NCBI RefSeq assembly: GCF_001562015.1
Contig: NZ_LASA01000090.1
Location: forward strand, 85,586-125,974
Length of the DNA: 40,389 bases
Source: Endozoicomonas arenosclerae
GTDB taxonomy: Bacteria > Pseudomonadota > Gammaproteobacteria > Pseudomonadales > Endozoicomonadaceae
Direction of reading: 5' to 3'
Of the stretch, positions 35,034 to 40,389 are shown piece by piece. The first letter of the stretch is position 1. Every line of letters starts with the position of its first letter. A program made the position numbers and the translations under genes. Under the pieces are notes generated by a model that saw nothing but the letters and a program-made list of their open reading frames with translations, was not told the origin of the DNA and did no database searches.

Positions 35034-37869
35034 GTTAATTATTCTGATTTTACTTATGATTTCTACGGTCGGGGTGGCAGAAGACAATTGGCTGTCTGAG
35101 AAAGTGGTGACTATTTCCAACAAAGATGGGGTCTTGCAGCATCCTCTTTTGAAGATTGATAAAGAGGGACAGCTAGTTATAGATGATGGGAATGTCATAG
35201 GTTTAAAAGGCGTAGGTTTCTCTCAGGCAGAAGAGAAAGTAAGAGAAGCTTTAGGTGAAAGCTATAAGTCCTCAGTCATAAAATTTATTGATGTCAACAG
35301 TATGGTAAGGGTGACTTTTCTAGGTGATCTGGATGAGCCGGGTAGTTATTTTTTACCAAAGAATACCCCTATTGATCAGGTTCAGCACTACCTCCCGCTT
35401 TTTGAAAATCGCTTGTTTGTACCGAACTATTCAGTCATTCGCTCGGGTACTCGAAAAACAGTACTTCAGGAAGGAATGTCACAATTCGCAGTTCAGGGAA
35501 AAGATATTGTTATGGTCTCCCTGACCAGAAAAAAAATACCTGACCCTGTTGTAAAGAAAGAGATTGAACCCGTACTTAAAGCGTCTGAGAAGCAGGAGGC
35601 CAGTCAGTCTTCTGAAGCAGAAGAGGTAAAGGCGAGCTCAATTGCAGCGAATCAAAATAGTGAAAAGAAAGACACTGAAGATAAAGAAAAGAAACTCGTC
35701 AAAGATGAAGTGAAAAAAGCTGTTAAGGATGAGCCTATTCAGAAGCAGAAAAGCAATCTGGCAGAGGCTTCTAAAGGTGGTCTTGATAAGTACAACACGA
35801 TCAATGTCCTCAGGGACTATACATTACAACCCGGTGATATTTTGAGAATTGATTTGCCGGGTGAAGAAGGCTTTAACAAAGAATTTCTTATCACCCGTGA
35901 AGGTGAAATCAGTCTTCCAGAGGTGGGTTTGCAGCAGGTTGCGGGTAAAACATTAGGAGAGACGGAGAAGTTAATCTATAAAGAGCTTTCATCGGTGTTT
36001 TTGGGTCTTGATAAGCTCAGTGTTTTCCTGAAAGAGAAAAGGCTACTGGTCACAGTGCTTGGTTATGTCAACAATCCTGGTGAGGTTGAGCTTTCCAGTA
36101 GTGGCAATATTCAGACGGCAATCAATGCTGCAGGAGGGCTCAGGGATGGTGCTCAGCTTGATAAGTTACAGCTTAGAAGAGAAGGTGCCCCTGACGAATT
36201 CAATTACAAAAGATATCTCGACACAGGTGATCCTGCTCTGATACCTGAATTGAAATCACTGGATGTGATTTTCATACCTTCTTCTCCTCAACTGGGCAAT
36301 GTTCATGGTGAAACAGCAACTCCCGGTGCTGCTGAAGGTATGGATCCCACTCAGGACAGAACTGCTCTGAAAGTGTTTGGTGAAGTGATGCGACCTTCTA
36401 CTTTCCCATTCAAGGAAGGCATCAATGTGGTGGATGCTCTTTTGAGATCGGGTGGTGTTACCCGCTATGCGAACGTTGAACAGATCAGGATTATTGATAA
36501 CAACCAGGCCAAGTTATTCGATCTCAAGAGATACCTTGACAACGGCGATGAGGAAGCTGTCATAAAGCTTTCCAAAGGAGCAACCGTTTTTGTTCCCAAA
36601 CAGGTTGATGCTGTAAAAGCAGGTGGTCGAGTCGTATATGTGATGGGGCAAGTTCAGAAGCCTGGAGCTTTTGAAACAGGTGAAGAAGTGGGTTTTCTGG
36701 ATGTGCTGGCCAATGCTGGTGGTCCAAACCGTTATGCTGATACACGAATGGTCCGGATTCTGAGAACAAATGGTGACGTAGTTCCATTTAACTTGCAGGA
36801 CTATGCGGAGGGAGAAGGTGTTGAGCTACCGGCAATTTTGGCTGGAGACGCTATTTTTATTCCGGAGAAAGGCACAGAAATAGATCGGACCTGGCTCAAG
36901 TTACCCACTAATAAGTCAATACATCTGCTAGGTGCGGTTAACAAGCCAGGGCGCTACGAGTATTCAGAAACCATAACGTTCATGGATCTACTCGCTCATG
37001 CGGGTGGGCCGAACAAAAGGGCTGACTTGAATCGTATCAAGATCATTGAATCCGGTAAGGGTGGTCAGGCTGTGAGTCGAGAATTCAATCTTGAACACTT
37101 TTTAGCCCATGGCGGTAACTGGACTTCTCTGCCGAAATTATCCGGCGGTTCAACCATTGTTTTTCCTGAGCTGCCAGAGAGCCCAACCGATAACAAAGCT
37201 AACTGGGTCAAGCTAAGCAGTGATCAATCTATCTATATCATGGGGGCGGTAGTCGCGCCTGGTCGGTATGCTTTTAACAGGCACCTTGATCTTCTGGACA
37301 TACTTTCTGCAGCTGAAGGGCCAAAAGACGAGGCAGATCTTACCAATGTTCGAATCATCCATCGCAATGGCTCCGCCCCTAGAGTCAGTACCCTTAATTT
37401 AGTTAATTACTTTGAGACCGGTGATGAAACTCTTCTGCCTTCGGTGGAAGTAGGCGACACGATTTTTATACCTTCCAGAAACAGAAGCTGGACCGAGAAA
37501 AAGCAGGAACAAACCATAAGAATCATGGGGGCTGTTAATAAAAGCGGTCGTTATGAGTTTAATTCAGAGATGTCTATTCTGGATCTTCTGGCAGAAGCCG
37601 GTGGTCCTACCAAAACGGCCTATATAGAAAAAATCATCATTGTGAATGCGTCAGATTATAAAAATCAGGCCCATACCTTTGATCTGATCGGGTTCATGAA
37701 AGATCCGGATGCCTCCAAACTGCCCATTATCAGGCCCGGCGATACTGTCTTTATTCCAGATGTTTCCAATACCCAGTTTGCTTACTTTATGGATGCTCTG
37801 AAAGATGTGCTCAGTATTGTCTCGCTGGTCAGTTTAACCAAATCCCTGATATCGGGCTCAGCCCTTTAG
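35026..37869 (+). CDS. Multi-SLBB polysaccharide export protein (Wza/SypC-like)
   Basis: Periplasmic/outer-membrane export protein of 947 residues, far longer than Wza (about 380). A signal peptide (IILILLMISTVGVA) is followed by an N-terminal SLBB-like unit near residue 93. A lysine/glutamate-rich linker covers about 165-250, and a polysaccharide-export domain starts at YTLQPGDILRID near 264. Six SLBB repeats begin near 339, 446, 536, 631, 734 and 830, each with the pattern V.G.V..PG.....(ILDLL..AGG). A hydrophobic C-terminal helix (about 918-945) may anchor it. The start is GTG at 35026 with AGGAG upstream, overlapping the previous gene by 8 bases; an upstream TTG at 34990 lacks support. 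Confidence 0.92.
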   Translation: MNKLIILILLMISTVGVAEDNWLSEKVVTISNKDGVLQHPLLKIDKEGQLVIDDGNVIGLKGVGFSQAEEKVREALGESYKSSVIKFIDVNSMVRVTFLGDLDEPGSYFLPKNTPIDQVQHYLPLFENRLFVPNYSVIRSGTRKTVLQEGMSQFAVQGKDIVMVSLTRKKIPDPVVKKEIEPVLKASEKQEASQSSEAEEVKASSIAANQNSEKKDTEDKEKKLVKDEVKKAVKDEPIQKQKSNLAEASKGGLDKYNTINVLRDYTLQPGDILRIDLPGEEGFNKEFLITREGEISLPEVGLQQVAGKTLGETEKLIYKELSSVFLGLDKLSVFLKEKRLLVTVLGYVNNPGEVELSSSGNIQTAINAAGGLRDGAQLDKLQLRREGAPDEFNYKRYLDTGDPALIPELKSLDVIFIPSSPQLGNVHGETATPGAAEGMDPTQDRTALKVFGEVMRPSTFPFKEGINVVDALLRSGGVTRYANVEQIRIIDNNQAKLFDLKRYLDNGDEEAVIKLSKGATVFVPKQVDAVKAGGRVVYVMGQVQKPGAFETGEEVGFLDVLANAGGPNRYADTRMVRILRTNGDVVPFNLQDYAEGEGVELPAILAGDAIFIPEKGTEIDRTWLKLPTNKSIHLLGAVNKPGRYEYSETITFMDLLAHAGGPNKRADLNRIKIIESGKGGQAVSREFNLEHFLAHGGNWTSLPKLSGGSTIVFPELPESPTDNKANWVKLSSDQSIYIMGAVVAPGRYAFNRHLDLLDILSAAEGPKDEADLTNVRIIHRNGSAPRVSTLNLVNYFETGDETLLPSVEVGDTIFIPSRNRSWTEKKQEQTIRIMGAVNKSGRYEFNSEMSILDLLAEAGGPTKTAYIEKIIIVNASDYKNQAHTFDLIGFMKDPDASKLPIIRPGDTVFIPDVSNTQFAYFMDALKDVLSIVSLVSLTKSLISGSAL

Positions 37870-37879
37870 GTGGTGTAGT

Positions 37880-38587
37880 ATGATCAAACTCCCTATCAAT
37901 TATCTGGAAGTCGAGCAGGTTTATGGTAATACCATAGGTCGGGGAATGCGGTCTCTGGCAGTCACCTCAACCAACCCTGGTGAAGGTTGTAGCACCATGG
38001 CCTATGCCATGAGTAAGCGCAGTGAAGCTGATGGCAAACATACCCTTCTGGTTGAAGTGAATCTGCTGCATCCGGAGCTCGGTGATTTATCGGGTCATTT
38101 GCATACAGACTGGCTGCCAACACCCAGTTCTGCAGATGGCTGCATTATGCATGACGATGATGCGGATATAGATATACTTCCTGCGCCGTGTGATACCGAC
38201 GCCATCATGTTCCGAAATCTAAACAATATGAACAAACTCATGGAGTACTGGCTGGAACGTTATGATGTAGTGGTTTTTGATACCTCACCAGTCATGGCTA
38301 TAAACCGGAATAACATTCCAGCAGAATCTATTTGTGCGATGGTTGACGGTACGATAATGATGGTGATGGCTGGAATCACTCGCCAGACAGATCTTCAAAC
38401 TGCGATAGATAAGCTAAGACATCATGATGCGACATTAGCAGGCTTCATTTACAACGACTTGTATAATCCCAGGCTGGCCGATGAGTTGGTAAGGGAAACC
38501 AGGCGTTTTGATAAATGGTTTCCAAACGCCATGGAAAAGATACGACGCTATGTTCGAAAATCATCGTTTCTGAATATAGAGCTTTAA
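37880..38587 (+). CDS. CpsD/BY-kinase-like ATPase with altered Walker A (SypD-like)
   Basis: A 235-residue protein with the fold of CpsD/CapB tyrosine autokinases, the cytoplasmic partners of chain-length proteins. The Walker A region reads NPGEGCSTMAYAM, so the essential Lys of GEGKST is Cys. Walker A' reads LLVEVNLLHPEL instead of the usual LLIDADLRRP. Walker B is normal (VVVFDTSPV). The C-terminus lacks a tyrosine cluster and ends in basic residues. It may be a non-catalytic scaffold for the chain-length protein, or use a different mode of nucleotide binding. It follows the SLBB gene by 10 bases and ends the rightward operon. Confidence 0.85.
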   Translation: MIKLPINYLEVEQVYGNTIGRGMRSLAVTSTNPGEGCSTMAYAMSKRSEADGKHTLLVEVNLLHPELGDLSGHLHTDWLPTPSSADGCIMHDDDADIDILPAPCDTDAIMFRNLNNMNKLMEYWLERYDVVVFDTSPVMAINRNNIPAESICAMVDGTIMMVMAGITRQTDLQTAIDKLRHHDATLAGFIYNDLYNPRLADELVRETRRFDKWFPNAMEKIRRYVRKSSFLNIEL

Positions 38588-38609
38588 CCCGCATATTGCA
38601 TGAAGCCAC

Positions 38610-39395
38610 TCAGCGGTACTCCTCAAGAATCTGATCAATTACGCCTTCAGATTTTAATTCTTGCAGAATCTTGTTTATGGCTTTGCCATGTTTCTCGACA
38701 GACTTACTGAACATAAAGGTGATAGGTACGCAGTCAAAAGTTTTACCCAGCTTGAACTCACCTTTAAAGCGGGTTTTCATCAAGTATCTGGCAACGAGCT
38801 CATCCATTAAAGCAGCATCGTTTCGACCTTTTTCAAGAAGCTTAAGTACATGCTCCTCATCTTTTGAGTTATTACGAATGACCTCACCAGACTGAAAGAA
38901 GGGTTCGAAGGTATTAAACGTATAGTTTTGGACAACTCCCAGTCTTTTTCCTTGAAGATCACCGGGTCGGTTGATTTTTAGCAGGCTGTCTTTGGGCTGC
39001 ACAATGACTTCACAATGTTCTGAAAAAGGCTCGGTGAAATAAACCTTATCTGCAACTCTTTCACGCCATTGGGGCGATGTCCAGGCTTCCAGGTCCAGGC
39101 TACCATTTCCAACTTTGTGGATAATTCGGTTAAAGGGATAGTAGTGTTCCCTGAAGTCAAAATGGCTACGTTGGCTAACGGCATCCAGTGTTTTTTGAAC
39201 GATACCTTTCTTATCATCGATCCAGAATAATGGGGGGTAATCCGTTGGAAAAAAGCCGGTAGTGATTGTAACTCTTTCTTCCTGAGCCTGACTGAAGGGG
39301 CTGGCCAGGAGCAAAATGCTGGCCAGAAGTAATAAACACTTATGTATGAGCGGACTCATAGCGTCTGATACTGTTTTGGTTGATTTTACTCGCAT
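38610..39395 (-). CDS. Periplasmic solute-binding protein, amino-acid type (SBP_bac_3)
   Basis: A 261-residue PBP2-fold protein. The signal peptide (HKCLLLLASILLLASPFSQAQ) is cleaved probably after Ala-Gln-Ala or Ala-Gln. The mature part starts ERVTITTGFFPTDYPPLFW, followed by FTEPFSEHCEVIV, LQGKRLGVVQNYT and the C-terminal ILQELKSEGVIDQILEEYR, typical of the family. There are no permease or ATPase genes next to it, so it may serve a sensor or a distant transporter. ATG at 39395 or 39359 could be the start, neither with a clear ribosome site. It lies 14 bases after sanA on the same strand, so the two may be co-transcribed. Confidence 0.88.
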   Translation of the reverse strand: MRVKSTKTVSDAMSPLIHKCLLLLASILLLASPFSQAQEERVTITTGFFPTDYPPLFWIDDKKGIVQKTLDAVSQRSHFDFREHYYPFNRIIHKVGNGSLDLEAWTSPQWRERVADKVYFTEPFSEHCEVIVQPKDSLLKINRPGDLQGKRLGVVQNYTFNTFEPFFQSGEVIRNNSKDEEHVLKLLEKGRNDAALMDELVARYLMKTRFKGEFKLGKTFDCVPITFMFSKSVEKHGKAINKILQELKSEGVIDQILEEYR

Positions 39396-39409
39396 CTCAG
39401 AATCCGGGC

Positions 39410-40078
39410 TTATGTCGGAGGCGTATTACCAATATCGATCATTGGGCCCAAGTATTTAGGGCCAGTGTTTAACCAATGCACCTCAATAACAGCCAATACT
39501 CTGGCAAGAACTTCCCTGGCTTTATTGTTCAGATCGCTGTTGGTTCCGTCACCAGCGCTGAAGGCAACTGCATCAATGTCTCTATTCTGTGCGATATAGA
39601 GTGCCCGCTTATTATGGTAGGTTTGAGAGATGATAGTGAACTGATCAAGACCAAAGACAAACTTGGCCCTGAGGATTGAGTCCAGTGTTCTGAAGCCTGC
39701 ATAATCTCGATAAATCTTTTCAGCAGGAATGCCCATTTTCAGCAAATCTTTGCGAATGGTACTGGGCTCATCATAATAAGGTGTTCCATTATCGCCGCTG
39801 ATCAGAACGTATTCGATCTTGCCCTGAGTATAGAGGTGGTACGCTGCTTTGAGTCTGAGAGCATAATGATCGTTATTGCCTCCTTCCCGTGAGTATTTGC
39901 TGGTGCCCAGCAAAACGCCAACTTTATTGTAGGGAATGCTTTCTACGTCGGTATAAAGCCGCGAGCTGGTTCTGGTATTTACCAGCCAGTTGGCGATAGC
40001 GATCAGGGAAATGAGTCCTATCACTGCTCCGGCAAACAACCCTGTAACAACTTTTAGGCGGGTCAGCCTGCCTCCCAT
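39410..40078 (-). CDS. sanA: SanA/YdcF-like inner-membrane protein (DUF218)
   Basis: A 222-residue protein close to E. coli SanA, which maintains the envelope barrier (vancomycin exclusion). One N-terminal membrane helix (about residues 10-33) leads to the periplasmic DUF218 domain. This domain has VGVLLGTSKYSREGGNNDHYALR, here cited as a pattern, then VLISGDNGTPYYDEPSTIRKDL, DYAGFRTLDSILRA, TIISQTYHNKRALYIA and the end PKYLGPMIDI, all matching SanA. It is the first gene of a short leftward pair with the solute-binding protein. The upstream region (40079-40236) carries repeats that belong to the mobile element to the right. Confidence 0.92.
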   Translation of the reverse strand: MGGRLTRLKVVTGLFAGAVIGLISLIAIANWLVNTRTSSRLYTDVESIPYNKVGVLLGTSKYSREGGNNDHYALRLKAAYHLYTQGKIEYVLISGDNGTPYYDEPSTIRKDLLKMGIPAEKIYRDYAGFRTLDSILRAKFVFGLDQFTIISQTYHNKRALYIAQNRDIDAVAFSAGDGTNSDLNNKAREVLARVLAVIEVHWLNTGPKYLGPMIDIGNTPPT

Positions 40079-40159
40079 TCGGAAGTCTCCGCAAAATAAG
40101 GATTTCAGGAACAGTTAACCATAATCACCTTCCTGGTGAAAGTCCAAGTCTCTTCCAAT

Positions 40160-40206
40160 ATGAAATGAGCCTGAAGAAGGGGCTGGTTTCTAACATGAAA
40201 TGAGCC
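40160..40206 (+). repeat. 12-bp direct repeat ATGAAATGAGCC, two copies
   Basis: Copies at 40160-40171 and 40195-40206, 35 bases start to start, just upstream of the transposase frame. Repeats of this sort next to an integrase-type gene often mark the transposon end where the enzyme binds. They could also be part of its promoter. Confidence 0.5.
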
Positions 40207-40221
40207 GACTTCAGCACTGTC

Positions 40222-40254
40222 GTTCATGATGAGGATATGAAAATCATCATGAAC
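40222..40254. repeat. 11-bp perfect inverted repeat over the transposase start
   Basis: GTTCATGATGA and TCATCATGAAC flank an 11-base spacer that contains the ATG at 40237. The right arm covers the second in-frame ATG at 40249. The dyad could bind a regulator (self-repression) or fold in mRNA and hide the start. Confidence 0.55.
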
Positions 40255-40389
40255 ACCCATTTCATCAAAACCCTGGAGGATGTAAGAAGCCTCCTTTCAC
40301 AAGCAGACTGTCTGGAGCCCGGCTGGGACTCCAAGGACGAATGTTACCGTTGGATTGAGCTAACCCTCAGCCACTTCAAATACCGTTCC
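40237..40389 (+). CDS. Integrase/transposase (rve family), N-terminal part, cut by window end
   Basis: 51 codons are inside the window and the frame runs off the edge. The stretch KTLEDVRSLLSQADCLEPGW, followed by CYRWIELTLSHFKY, fits the N-terminal region of a group of integrase-catalytic-domain transposases known from many proteobacteria (pattern: VR..L.....LE, then E.Y.WIE.TL..F.Y). ATG 40237 or 40249 may be the start. The DDE catalytic part lies beyond the window. It marks the edge of a mobile element beside sanA. Confidence 0.6.
   Translation, partial: MKIIMNTHFIKTLEDVRSLLSQADCLEPGWDSKDECYRWIELTLSHFKYRS

Overview
The window reads as chromosomal DNA of a marine gammaproteobacterium of the Oceanospirillales/Endozoicomonas kind. 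This rests on protein resemblance only: a fumarate reductase frdBCD end, Pseudomonas-type adenine deaminase, SanA, YhcC and GlpD of gamma type, an Ysc-type type III secretion (T3SS) block, and a symbiosis-polysaccharide-like locus. The species cannot be proved from the sequence alone.

Layout. 1-792 is the end of a fumarate reductase operon (frdB end, frdC, frdD), closed by a strong terminator. 855-6643 carries housekeeping and stress genes: an unknown protein, adenine deaminase with an overlapping short-chain dehydrogenase, an unusual metallo-beta-lactamase-fold protein, an ECF sigma factor with its RskA-like anti-sigma factor, and a MarC-family membrane protein. 6638-10523 holds an Hpt phosphotransfer protein, a large DUF1631 protein and two small divergent orphan proteins. 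10671-12178 has a YhcC radical-SAM protein and a GNAT acetyltransferase. 12273-17539 is a T3SS block: sctX-sctY-sctV on the minus strand, divergent from a secretin (sctC) that carries an N-terminal LysM domain and ends straight after the secretin core. 17696-20235 holds glpD, behind a phased array of TTCG half-sites, and a YvcK/CofD-like gene.

The main feature is 20252-38587, an apparently complete Wzx/Wzy-type exopolysaccharide locus. Read from 31331 down to 20252 on the minus strand, the gene order is GT4, flippase, polymerase/ligase, acetyltransferase, GT, (lipoprotein), chain-length protein, GT4, GT2, initiating sugar transferase. This matches the sypJ-K-L-M-N-O-P-Q-R order I recall from the Vibrio fischeri symbiosis polysaccharide locus. 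The divergent plus-strand operon (STAS protein, OmpA-like lipoprotein, multi-SLBB export protein, CpsD-like ATPase) parallels sypA-B-C-D. Here the two halves face away from each other across a 405-bp AT-rich regulatory region. The minus-strand operon opens with a membrane GGDEF-EAL protein whose GGDEF motif is degenerate while its EAL motifs are intact. The sensor kinase and response regulators of the Vibrio locus (SypE, SypF, SypG) are not in the window.

The right end (38610-40389) has a periplasmic solute-binding protein, sanA, and the start of an integrase-type (rve) transposase preceded by short direct and inverted repeats. I found no rRNA or tRNA genes and no CRISPR array.
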